64,000 bases of DNA from Bog-473 sp035534235 (GTDB lineage: Bacteria; Actinomycetota; Acidimicrobiia; Acidimicrobiales; RAAP-2), in assembly GCA_035534235.1 (NCBI GenBank), contig DATLSH010000028.1, positions 11,818-75,817 of the forward strand, written 5' to 3'. The position numbers and the translations under genes were made by a program. Shown here one piece after another: positions 1 to 10,192 of the stretch (the first letter of the stretch is position 1; each line of letters begins with the position of its first letter). The notes beneath the pieces are model-generated. The model had not been told where the DNA came from. It did not search any database and saw only the letters and a list, made by a program, of their open reading frames with translations.

Positions 1-753
1 ACCGTCACCACGGCCAGCCGGACGCTGGATCGCAACATCGCGAGTGTGGACGAACTCCTCGTGCAGACCGACAACCTCTTCCAGGGCGCCAAGCGCGCCA
101 TCGACCCCCATTACAACTGGCTCGACCTCAATGCCGCCTCGCCCCCCGGCGTGACCGGCGCCGTCCTGGCCGGGTTGGTCCGTGACGCGCTGGCGGGCGT
201 CTGCCGCCGCATTGTGGCCAACCACCTGCCCCCCGGGCTGACCGCGGCCCAGATCGCCGCCCTCAACTCCTGCGGCAACCCCAGCTCGACCTTCTTCAAC
301 CCCATCATCAGTCAGATCCCCACCCTGCTCAACACGCTGGCCGGCGCCCAGAAGAGCTCGCCCGCCTCCCTCCTCCAGCAGGGCCTGAGCCAGATCGGGT
401 CCCTCAGCACCCCGGCCGCGCCGAAGGGCGGTGCCGTCAACGGCAAATCCACCAGCTCGACCACGGTGGCCCCCACGCCGGCTCCTCCCACCACCACCAC
501 GACGAAACCCGGCCTCGTCTGCACCCTGGTCGGGGGCGTCCTCACGTGCCCGGGTGGGCTGCGGTCCCGGCACACCGCCCCCGGTCAGGGGCAACAGGCC
601 CCGGTCCAGCTGGCTCTGCAGACCGCCCCGGTCCCGAGCCTGACCGCACCGGCGGCCCGCTTCCTGCCCCCGCTCCCCTCCGCGCCGAGGTCCCGGCCGG
701 CCCACCGAGGTTGGCTGGCCCAATGGGCCCACGATGTGGGGAGCTGGTTGTGA
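1..753 (+). CDS. MCE family protein, C-terminal part (5' end outside window)
   Basis: The reading frame is open from the first base, so the gene starts upstream. What is visible is the C-terminal tail typical of MceC/MceD-type proteins: a helical stretch, then a low-complexity Thr/Pro/Ser tract (around residues 145-170 of the visible part) and a Pro-rich end. The MlaD/MCE beta-barrel domain itself lies outside the window. MCE proteins form periplasm-spanning tubes that pass lipids or steroids to an inner-membrane ABC permease. The stop TGA overlaps the GTG of the next MCE gene (GTGA), so the two are translationally coupled. The family assignment rests mainly on the downstream neighbours. Confidence 0.75.
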   Translation, partial: TVTTASRTLDRNIASVDELLVQTDNLFQGAKRAIDPHYNWLDLNAASPPGVTGAVLAGLVRDALAGVCRRIVANHLPPGLTAAQIAALNSCGNPSSTFFNPIISQIPTLLNTLAGAQKSSPASLLQQGLSQIGSLSTPAAPKGGAVNGKSTSSTTVAPTPAPPTTTTTKPGLVCTLVGGVLTCPGGLRSRHTAPGQGQQAPVQLALQTAPVPSLTAPAARFLPPLPSAPRSRPAHRGWLAQWAHDVGSWL

Positions 754-1748
754 GGTCGCGCCGCTGGGCCATGGTGCCCCTGCTTCTCGTGACGGCCACC
801 GGCTTCTCGGGCTGCCTGGGGTTCGGTTCGTCCCCCCAGCGCACCGTCACGGCGGTGTTCAGCGATGTCGAGGATCTGACCAGCGGGGCCCAGGTGCAGT
901 TGGCTGACGTCCCGATCGGGAACGTCACCTCCATCACGCTGGTCGGCAACCAGGCGAAGGTCACCATGAGCCTCTCGGAGAGCGCGCGCATTCCGGCCGA
1001 CGTCACTGCGGCCATCGATCACACCACTCTGCTGGGTGACCTGTTCATCCAACTCGAAGTGCCCCCGAACGAGGTCAGGGCCTCCGCCACCCAGGTGCCC
1101 CAGTTGGCGAACGGCGCCGTCATCCGCCACACCAGGATCGTCCCCAGTATTGAGCAGCTGGTGAAGTCCGGGGCGCAAGTGTTCGGCGCCGTCTCCACCA
1201 CCGAGCTGGAGCAGATCATCGCCGCCGGGGGCGAGGGCTTCGCCGGCCAGGAGGCATCCCTCAAGGCGCTGCTGACCGACTTCACGACGGTGGCCAACGG
1301 CTACGCCCAGCACACGGCGGACATCACTTCGGCCGTCAACGGGCTCAACCAGCTCACGGCAAGCCTGGCCCCCAACAGTGGGGCCAACGCCGACGCGCTG
1401 ACCACACTCTCGAAGACCGTGGCCATCCTGGCCCGCAACTCCACGCAGTTCGAGACGCTTTTGCAATCGATCAACAACCTCTCCGTGCAGGGCCGGAGCA
1501 TCCTGGAGACGTACGAGCCCCAGATGGTGGCGCAGCTTCAGACCCTCCAAGCGATCAGCGCACAGCTCAGCCAGAACCAGGTCTCCCTGGTCGGCATCCT
1601 CAACGTGTTGCCGCTGACCAACGCCGCCCTGCCCTCGTCGGTGCGCAATGGCTACGTCCAGGTGTTCGAGAATCTCATCGTGTGCGGCCTCACGGGCGGC
1701 GGCGAGAACGACAACACCGCGGCCTTCACCTGTGCGCGGAAGCCTTAG
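750..1748 (+). CDS. MCE family lipoprotein (LprK/MceE-like)
   Basis: About 332 aa. The GTG start overlaps the previous stop (GTGA); a second possible start is ATG 771. The N terminus is a lipoprotein signal: a short basic region, a hydrophobic stretch and a Cys in the context FSGC. It is followed by the MCE domain (residues roughly 28-110, with TVTAVFSDVEDLTSGAQVQL resembling the MlaD fold) and a long helical coiled region rich in Gln, Asn and Leu. In mce operons this fifth position is taken by the lipidated MceE/LprK subunit, which fits the order here. Probable role: component of the lipid/steroid uptake complex outside the cytoplasmic membrane. Confidence 0.85.
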   Translation: MRSRRWAMVPLLLVTATGFSGCLGFGSSPQRTVTAVFSDVEDLTSGAQVQLADVPIGNVTSITLVGNQAKVTMSLSESARIPADVTAAIDHTTLLGDLFIQLEVPPNEVRASATQVPQLANGAVIRHTRIVPSIEQLVKSGAQVFGAVSTTELEQIIAAGGEGFAGQEASLKALLTDFTTVANGYAQHTADITSAVNGLNQLTASLAPNSGANADALTTLSKTVAILARNSTQFETLLQSINNLSVQGRSILETYEPQMVAQLQTLQAISAQLSQNQVSLVGILNVLPLTNAALPSSVRNGYVQVFENLIVCGLTGGGENDNTAAFTCARKP

Positions 1749-1757
1749 GGGGGTCCG

Positions 1758-3083
1758 GTGATCTCCAAGCGCCTCATCGTCAACCTGGTCGCCTTCTTCT
1801 TGGTGAGCGCTCTCCTGGTGGGTTACGGCGTCGTCACCCTGCTGGGCAATCCCTTGCGCAGCTCGATCGTGCTCACCACCGACTTCCCCGATGCCTCGGG
1901 TCTCTTCCAGAACTTCACGGTTGAGCTGAACGGGGTGCCCGTGGGCACGGTGGGGGGCATTGCGCTCACCCCGAAGGGCACCAAGATCACGATGGACATC
2001 CATCCGGGGACCGACGTGCCGGGCGACGTGCGCTCGTCCATTCAGATTGCCAACGGCCTCGGCGAGCAGGTGATCGACCTGGTGCCCGCCCACGGGGGCA
2101 CGGCCCCGCCACTGCGTTCGGGTGACAGCGTCCCGGCATCACCCGACCAGATCCCGGCCAATATCGGGCGGGTGGTGGAAGCCGCCACCACCCTCCTGCG
2201 GGCGATTCCGGGCGGGGACCTCAACAAGTTGATCGGCGAGCTGGCAGTGTCGCTCAAGGGGCGTGCGGCGGACATGCGCACCATCATCTCGGCCGGCACC
2301 ACGTTCAACGAGGAGTTCGTGGCCTACGAGCAGCAGTTCACCGAGCTCCTGGCCAATGCCCCGGGCGCGCTGGACACGGTGACCGCGGTGGCGCCGGCAT
2401 TGCGGCAGGACCTGATCAACACCACGGCACTCCTCGCCGTCCTCAACGCCCAGAAGACGGGGCTCGACAACCTCTTCAAGTCGGGATCGACGGCGTTCAC
2501 CCAGGTGGACCAGCTGGTGACCACCCAGTCGGCCAATCTGGGTTGCCTGCTGCACGACACGGCGGACGTGCTGGCGAACATCGCGCAGCCGGTGAACCTC
2601 ACCGCTCTGTCAGAGGGGCTGACCTACAACCAGTACTTCTTCGCCGGCGTCACCGAGCTGGCCGTGCCCGGCCTGGCCAAGAAGACCACCACGCACGGGT
2701 CCGACAATCCCAATCAGCTGTTCCTGCGCACGCTCCTGCTGCTCCCCCCGGGCATGCCGGCGGCCAACACCTATGCCACACCCAACCCGATTCCCGACAT
2801 CCTGCCCGGGGCCGGCTGCGTCACGGCCTACGGGAACGGCGTCGGTCCGGCCACCCAGGCCGGCTTCGTGCCGGCCGCCGGCGGTCACGTGATCGCCCCG
2901 ACCGCGCAGGAGGCCGTTGTCGAGCTGCCGGCGGCCAGGACGGCACCCTCCGGCAATGCCGCCTACCGGGCGCCCACCATGAGCCTGTGGCCCATGCTGG
3001 TGATCGGTGGGCTTCTCGTGCCGGCCCTCCTGCTCGCCCGGGGTGCGCGCCCCTCGCGACGCCGGGCGCGGCGCCGGGCCTGA
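1758..3083 (+). CDS. MCE family protein (MceF-like)
   Basis: 441 aa, GTG start, 9 bases after the lipoprotein gene. One N-terminal membrane anchor (residues about 7-28), then an MCE domain (about 38-115) with the typical ELNGVPVGTVGGI core, a long helical middle part, and a second hydrophobic segment near the C terminus (LWPMLVIGGLLVPALLLA) followed by an Arg-rich end. The last subunit of an mce set is normally MceF, matching the order. The C-terminal anchor plus polybasic tail is less usual for MceF and might fix the protein at both ends, which is inference. Confidence 0.85.
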   Translation: MISKRLIVNLVAFFLVSALLVGYGVVTLLGNPLRSSIVLTTDFPDASGLFQNFTVELNGVPVGTVGGIALTPKGTKITMDIHPGTDVPGDVRSSIQIANGLGEQVIDLVPAHGGTAPPLRSGDSVPASPDQIPANIGRVVEAATTLLRAIPGGDLNKLIGELAVSLKGRAADMRTIISAGTTFNEEFVAYEQQFTELLANAPGALDTVTAVAPALRQDLINTTALLAVLNAQKTGLDNLFKSGSTAFTQVDQLVTTQSANLGCLLHDTADVLANIAQPVNLTALSEGLTYNQYFFAGVTELAVPGLAKKTTTHGSDNPNQLFLRTLLLLPPGMPAANTYATPNPIPDILPGAGCVTAYGNGVGPATQAGFVPAAGGHVIAPTAQEAVVELPAARTAPSGNAAYRAPTMSLWPMLVIGGLLVPALLLARGARPSRRRARRRA

Positions 3084-3098
3084 GGGGGAAGGCGAGGC

Positions 3099-3761
3099 GT
3101 GGGGCCCAGGGCGACGCGCGAGAATGACGTGATGGAAAGTGGCGTGAAGGTGGTCGGCGCGCCGGCGCCGGCTGACCCCGAGGATGAATCGGTGCGGTCC
3201 GAGGGCACGGTTGCGGAGCCGGGCCGGCGGCGCCTCCTCGCGGTGAGCGTGGTGGCGGTGGCTGGCCTGGTGGGAACCCTGGTCTTCGGTCTCCTGTGGG
3301 CCGGCAGCAGCGGCTCGAGCCCGCAGGATGCATCGGTGATCAGCGCGGCCACGGCATTCCTGAACGACCTGACCAACTTCAATGCCAAGACCATTGATGC
3401 CGATTTCGGGTCCATCACCTCCATGGCCACTGGGACCTTCTCGGGCCAGGCCGACCGCTTCTTCAACTCGGCCATCCGGGTGGATCTGGAGAAGGCCCTG
3501 GCCGAATCGCGGGGTCAGGTGCGGACCATGTACGTGCAGAACGACAACGGGAACCTGGCGTCCGTCTACGCCGTGGTCGATCAGGTCTACGCCAACAACA
3601 AGATCGCCACGCCTCAGACCGACGTCCTCCGGGTTGTGGTGAACCTGCAGATGGTGGGTGGGTCCTGGAAGATCTCCGACGTCACCGTGCTGGAGGGCGC
3701 CACGCCGGCCAGCGCGGGCAGCGCCTCGGGATCGGCCGGCTCCGTCGTGCCCGGGCAGTAG
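3099..3761 (+). CDS. Mce-associated membrane protein
   Basis: 220 aa if the GTG at 3099 is used (purine-rich GGGGGAAGG about 8 bases before it); ATG 3132 is the alternative. A basic N-terminal segment leads to one membrane helix (about residues 47-70), then a NTF2-like/Mas-type external domain of about 120 residues beginning near DASVISAATAFLNDL. Such single-pass proteins follow mceF in actinobacterial mce operons and help stability or assembly of the transporter. The C terminus is Ala/Ser/Gly-rich. Its TAG stop forms the first three bases of the -10 box of the downstream RNA gene. Confidence 0.75.
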   Translation: MGPRATRENDVMESGVKVVGAPAPADPEDESVRSEGTVAEPGRRRLLAVSVVAVAGLVGTLVFGLLWAGSSGSSPQDASVISAATAFLNDLTNFNAKTIDADFGSITSMATGTFSGQADRFFNSAIRVDLEKALAESRGQVRTMYVQNDNGNLASVYAVVDQVYANNKIATPQTDVLRVVVNLQMVGGSWKISDVTVLEGATPASAGSASGSAGSVVPGQ

Positions 3762-3764
3762 GCT
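3759..3764 (+). promoter_or_regulatory. -10 element of candidate RNA gene
   Basis: TAGGCT fits the TANNNT -10 pattern seen before many genes of this window. It overlaps the stop codon of the Mce-associated gene. A start of transcription 6-7 bases downstream would fall at 3770-3771, which is exactly the 5' side of the long closing stem of the RNA described next. No clear -35 box is seen. Confidence 0.5.
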
Positions 3765-3769
3765 CGCGT

Positions 3770-4042
3770 CGGGCTGCGTGCGGGTCTGTGGTTGCAAGTC
3801 GAGGCCAGCCGCAGGCGAAACGACCCACGTAAGGCAACTTGTGGTTGCTGAGCATGGTGCGGCTTAGAAGTAAGCCCTGCCCATCGCTCCCGAACCTCGG
3901 GAGCCGGTGGTGACGAGGGGATGCGCGCCACCAAGGCGCCGTAGGGCCAACCGGCACCCGCCGGGAGGCCGCCGGCGCCGGCGGGTCAACCTCGCTGCAG
4001 GCGAGTGTGGGGTCAAAGACCAGGTCAGCCGCACGCAGCCCG
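3770..4042 (+). ncRNA. Candidate structured RNA upstream of secA
   Basis: About 273 nt with no convincing ORF. The two ends form a perfect 14-bp stem: 3770-3783 (cgggctgcgtgcgg) pairs with 4029-4042. Inside are several perfect hairpins: 3834-3838/3844-3848 (5 bp), 3861-3866/3871-3876 (6 bp, GAAG loop), 3886-3893/3897-3904 (8 bp), 3956-3963/3979-3986 (8 bp), 3991-3995/4001-4005 (5 bp) and 4011-4014/4018-4021 (4 bp); 3906-3910/3928-3932 may also pair. The octamer GTGGTTGC occurs at 3788-3795 and 3841-3848, and both copies can pair with GCAAC at 3834-3838, so two folds are possible. It has its own -10 box. It does not show the hallmark sequences of RNase P RNA, tmRNA or SRP RNA. Actinobacterial secA is often preceded by hpf/raiA, and a raiA-motif RNA family is known, so that is one identity to test. 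It may be a trans-acting RNA or a leader of secA. Confidence 0.7.
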
Positions 4043-4056
4043 TACGCCCGTCCCGG

Positions 4057-4062
4057 TAGGAT
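4057..4062 (+). promoter_or_regulatory. -10 element of secA
   Basis: TAGGAT ends 9 bases before the secA ATG, just outside the RNA's closing stem. There is no Shine-Dalgarno sequence between it and the ATG, so secA probably has its own short-leader or leaderless transcript in addition to any read-through from the RNA gene. Confidence 0.5.
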
Positions 4063-4071
4063 CGCCACTCC

Positions 4072-6784
<2,713 letters not shown>

Positions 6785-6798
<14 letters not shown>

Positions 6799-7921
6799 GG
6801 AACCGCGGGACTTCAGCGCCGAACTTCTGGAGGCCGAGGCCCGGCTGGCCGAAGCCGAGCGCTACCTCGGCCTGGAGAAGTTGACGGCGAAGCGGGCCGC
6901 ATTGGAGGCCGCGGCAGCCCAGCCCGACTTGTGGGACGACGGGGACCACGCCCGTGCCGTGACCACCGAGCTGGGCAAGGTGACGGCGGACCTGGACCAG
7001 CTGTCCGGCTTGCGCGCCGCGCTCGAAGACGCTCGGGCGCTGTCCGAGCTCATCGACGAGTCGAAGGCCGGCGGTGCGGCAGATGCGTCGTTGGACACCG
7101 AACTGGTCGAGACGGTCGACGCGCTGCGGGCGCGCCTGGGCGCTCTTGAGCTGCAATCGCTCTTCTCCGGCGAGTATGACGAGCGGGACGCCGTGGCCGA
7201 GGTCCATGCCGGCGCGGGCGGAACCGATGCGCAGGACTGGACGGAAATGATGCTGCGCATGTACCAGCGCTGGGCCGAGCGCCGCGGCTTCTCGGTCGAG
7301 CTGGACGAGGCGACCGAAGGGCAGGAGGCCGGGTTGCTCTCGGCCACCTTCATTGTGCGGGGGCGCTTCGCCTACGGCCTGCTGGCCACCGAGCGCGGCG
7401 TGCACCGCCTGGTGCGCATGTCCCCCTTCGACTCGCAACGCCGCCGGCAGACCAGCTTCGCCTCCATGGACGTCACCCCGTTCCTCGAGGACGTGTCGGG
7501 TGAGGTGGAGATCGACGAGAAGGACCTGCGCATCGACACCTACCGCTCCTCGGGAGCCGGCGGGCAGCACGTCAACAAGACCGACTCGGCGGTGCGCCTC
7601 ACCCACTTGCCCACCGGGCTGGTCGTCTCCTGCCAGAACGAGCGCAGCCAGCACCAGAACAAGGCCAAGGCTCTGCAGATCCTCGGCGCCAAGCTGGCCG
7701 ACCGCGCCCGTAACGAGCGGAGGGCCGAGCTCGACGCGTTGAGCGGGGACAGAGGCGATAATGCCTGGGGCAACCAGATCCGCTCCTATGTCCTGGCGCC
7801 GTACCAACTGGTCAAGGACCTGCGCACCTCCTATGAGACCGGCAACGTCGAGGCGGTGCTTGACGGCGACCTCGAAGCCTTCATGGAGGCCGAACTGCGC
7901 CGGCAACGCGGCAACGCCTGA
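6785..7921 (+). CDS. prfB: Peptide chain release factor 2
   Basis: 378 aa. RF2 recognises UGA and UAA and triggers hydrolysis of peptidyl-tRNA. The RF2 discriminator SPF (MSPFDSQRRRQTSF, around residue 214) and the catalytic GGQ (SSGAGGQHVNKTDSAV, around residue 255) are intact. The ATG at 6785 lies inside the end of secA, and the frame is continuous from there, so the programmed +1 frameshift that autoregulates RF2 in many bacteria is absent. The overlap suggests translational coupling with secA. Confidence 0.97.
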
Positions 7922-8010
7922 CGCCCGGGCGCTTGACCTGCGCTTGAGTCAATGACCCCGGAGCGCAATGGGGCCCAGGTAGGATCGTCGGGTCGCAGTG
8001 CCCCCCCACC

Positions 8011-8739
8011 ATGATCCAATTCGAAAACGTCACCAAGACCTACAAGGGCTCGACCGTCGCCCTGCGCGATATATCCATCGACATCGACAAGGGGGAATTC
8101 GTCTTCCTGGTCGGCTCGTCGGGATCGGGCAAGACGACGTTCATACGCTTGCTCCTGCGCGAGGAGCTTCCCGACAGCGGCCAGATCCTGGAAGCCGGGC
8201 GCAACATTGTGGACCTGCCCAAGTGGAGGGTCCCCTATCTGCGGCGCAACATCGGCTGCGTGTTCCAGGACTTCCGCCTGCTGCCCAACAAGACCGTCTT
8301 CGAGAACGTGGCCTTCGCGCTGGAGGTGATCGGGCGGCCGCGCCACGTGGTGGCCAACCAGGTGCCACAGGTCCTCGACCTGGTGGGGCTGGCCAAGAAG
8401 ACCGACAACCTGCCCGGCGAGCTCTCCGGGGGAGAGCAGCAGCGGGTGGCCGTCGCCCGGGCCTTCGTCAACCGGCCGCTCATCCTGCTGGCCGACGAGC
8501 CGACCGGCAACCTGGACCCGCAGACCAGCCAGGGCATCATGCAGTTGCTCGACCGCATCAACCGGACCGGCACGACGGTGGTGGTGGCCACCCACGATGA
8601 GGTGCTGGTCGACAAGATGCGCCGCCGCGTCATTGAGCTGAGCAACGGGATCATGGTGCGCGACCAGGCCCGCGGCGTCTACGGGATCGACGGCCCGTCC
8701 ACGCAGACGGTGGATGTGGCCGCCGGCGGCATGGGCTGA
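8011..8739 (+). CDS. ftsE: Cell division ATP-binding protein FtsE
   Basis: 242 aa ABC ATPase. With FtsX it forms a divisome complex that activates peptidoglycan hydrolases. Walker A GSSGSGKTT (residues about 36-44), Q-loop VFQDFRLL, signature LSGGEQQR, Walker B ILLADEPTGNLD and the switch His in ATHDE are all present. The 90-base gap from prfB holds a TAGGAT box at 7980-7985, 25 bases before the ATG, so a separate promoter is possible. ftsX follows after one base. Confidence 0.97.
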   Translation: MIQFENVTKTYKGSTVALRDISIDIDKGEFVFLVGSSGSGKTTFIRLLLREELPDSGQILEAGRNIVDLPKWRVPYLRRNIGCVFQDFRLLPNKTVFENVAFALEVIGRPRHVVANQVPQVLDLVGLAKKTDNLPGELSGGEQQRVAVARAFVNRPLILLADEPTGNLDPQTSQGIMQLLDRINRTGTTVVVATHDEVLVDKMRRRVIELSNGIMVRDQARGVYGIDGPSTQTVDVAAGGMG

Positions 8740-8740
8740 C

Positions 8741-9628
8741 ATGGCAGTCTCCATCGACTACGTCGTCCGGGAGACGGCAGCGAACCTGTGGCGCAACCGC
8801 CTGATGACCATTGCGGCCATCCTGACGGTGGCCGTCTCCCTGACATTGGTCGGCGCCGCCCTCCTCCTGCGCCAGGGCTCGGCCAACGCCAGCGGGACGC
8901 TGGAGCGCGGTACCCAGGTCACGGTGTGGATGGCGCCGAGTGCCAACCCCCAGGAGATCACGGCCGTGGCCACCGAGCTGGCCCAGCTGAACTATGTGGT
9001 GCAGCCCTGCGCCTTCTGGAACAAGGCGCGCAATTTCACCGAGGCCCGCAAGCTGCTTCCCTCGGACGTCTTTCAGGCCACCAGCGTGTCCGAGATGCCC
9101 ACTTCCTACTGGTGCACCCCGGTTGCCCTTCCCGACGCGGCACAGGTCGTGCGTACCTTCAACGGGACGGCCGGCGTACTGACGGTGACCGAGCCCACCC
9201 AGACCATCCATACCGAGGAGAAGTTCATCAACATCTCCAAGTGGGTCTGCCTCTCCATCGCCATCGTGCTGATCATTTCGGCCGCCGTGCTGATCCTCAA
9301 CTCCATCCGCATGGCTATCTTCGCCCGTCGCCGGGAGGTGTCGGTGATGAAACTGGTGGGTGCCACCAACTGGTTCATCCGGGTACCGTTCATGTCCGAA
9401 GGCCTGATTCAGGGCTTCTTCGGTTCCGCTCTGGCGGCCGGGGCCGTCTATGTGGTCTACCTCCTGATCAATCACGCCGGTGGCGGCCATGACTCCTCCA
9501 ATCTGTTCACCGCCATGCGCATGACCGGTTGGGAGTTGGTCTCGACCAACATTGTGGTCGTGATCATCGGCATGGCGATCGGATCCATCGGGTCCGCCAT
9601 CGCCATCCGGCGTTTCCTCGACGTATGA
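8741..9628 (+). CDS. ftsX: Cell division protein FtsX (permease-like)
   Basis: 295 aa. N-terminal membrane helix (about 20-43), an extracellular domain of about 125 residues (about 44-170), then three helices (about 172-195, 222-245, 268-290), the classic FtsX layout. The ATG follows the ftsE stop directly. The external domain is where FtsX binds cell-wall hydrolases such as RipC-type enzymes. In many actinobacteria smpB follows; here a lipoprotein gene takes that place, overlapping by ATGA. Confidence 0.95.
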   Translation: MAVSIDYVVRETAANLWRNRLMTIAAILTVAVSLTLVGAALLLRQGSANASGTLERGTQVTVWMAPSANPQEITAVATELAQLNYVVQPCAFWNKARNFTEARKLLPSDVFQATSVSEMPTSYWCTPVALPDAAQVVRTFNGTAGVLTVTEPTQTIHTEEKFINISKWVCLSIAIVLIISAAVLILNSIRMAIFARRREVSVMKLVGATNWFIRVPFMSEGLIQGFFGSALAAGAVYVVYLLINHAGGGHDSSNLFTAMRMTGWELVSTNIVVVIIGMAIGSIGSAIAIRRFLDV

Positions 9629-10170
9629 GACCCGTCGCGGGATTGCTGGGCACGCTCGCCCTCGGCGCCCTGGTGCTCGCCGCTTGCAGCAGCGGGCCCA
9701 GCAACTCCGGCTCCACGACCACGTCGTCGACTTCTTCGACGCGGACAACTGGAAAGACCACCACCGCGACCACCACCGCGTCAGCGGCGGCCCAGAACCA
9801 GGCGGCCACCGCGGCGCTCAAGAGCGATCTCACCGCCGCCTACGTGGCCCACAACGGCCTACCGGCCGACCAGGTGGCGGGCACTGCCCCCGGATCCGTG
9901 TACTACGCCTACCTGCCCTCGACCGGGACCTACTGGGCCATCGCCGACTTCGTCCCGACTTCCACCGCCAGCCAGCAGACGATGGTCTCCATGCAGGACG
10001 AGGGGTGCTGCGGGGTGTTCAGCGAGCCGGCGGGAGGGCCGTGGACCTACGTGAGCGGCTTCCTGGGCGAACCCTGCCCGGGCCAGATCCCGCCCGAGCT
10101 AGAGACTCTGTGGGGCTTGCAGTACCCCGGCAGCTGCCCGAGCGGCACCACCACGACCACCGGTACCTGA
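9625..10170 (+). CDS. Small Ser/Thr-rich lipoprotein, unknown function
   Basis: 181 aa. The ATG overlaps the ftsX stop (ATGA). A lipoprotein signal ends in LVLAAC, so the mature chain should begin at Cys about 20. A Thr/Ser-rich linker of about 30 residues follows, then a compact domain of about 115 residues with four Cys (two adjacent in EGCCG, two in the last 30 residues) likely forming disulfides outside the cell. A Thr-rich end closes it. I do not recognise the family. Coupling to ftsEX suggests a cell-envelope role, which is inference. Confidence 0.8.
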   Translation: MRPVAGLLGTLALGALVLAACSSGPSNSGSTTTSSTSSTRTTGKTTTATTTASAAAQNQAATAALKSDLTAAYVAHNGLPADQVAGTAPGSVYYAYLPSTGTYWAIADFVPTSTASQQTMVSMQDEGCCGVFSEPAGGPWTYVSGFLGEPCPGQIPPELETLWGLQYPGSCPSGTTTTTGT

Positions 10171-10192
10171 CGACGGCACCGTGCGGGGGCGC

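Noticed and set aside
3762..4070. Small ORFs on both strands in the mce-secA gap
   Set aside because: They are Arg/Pro/Ala-rich, start without ribosome sites and conflict with the extensive base pairing of the region.
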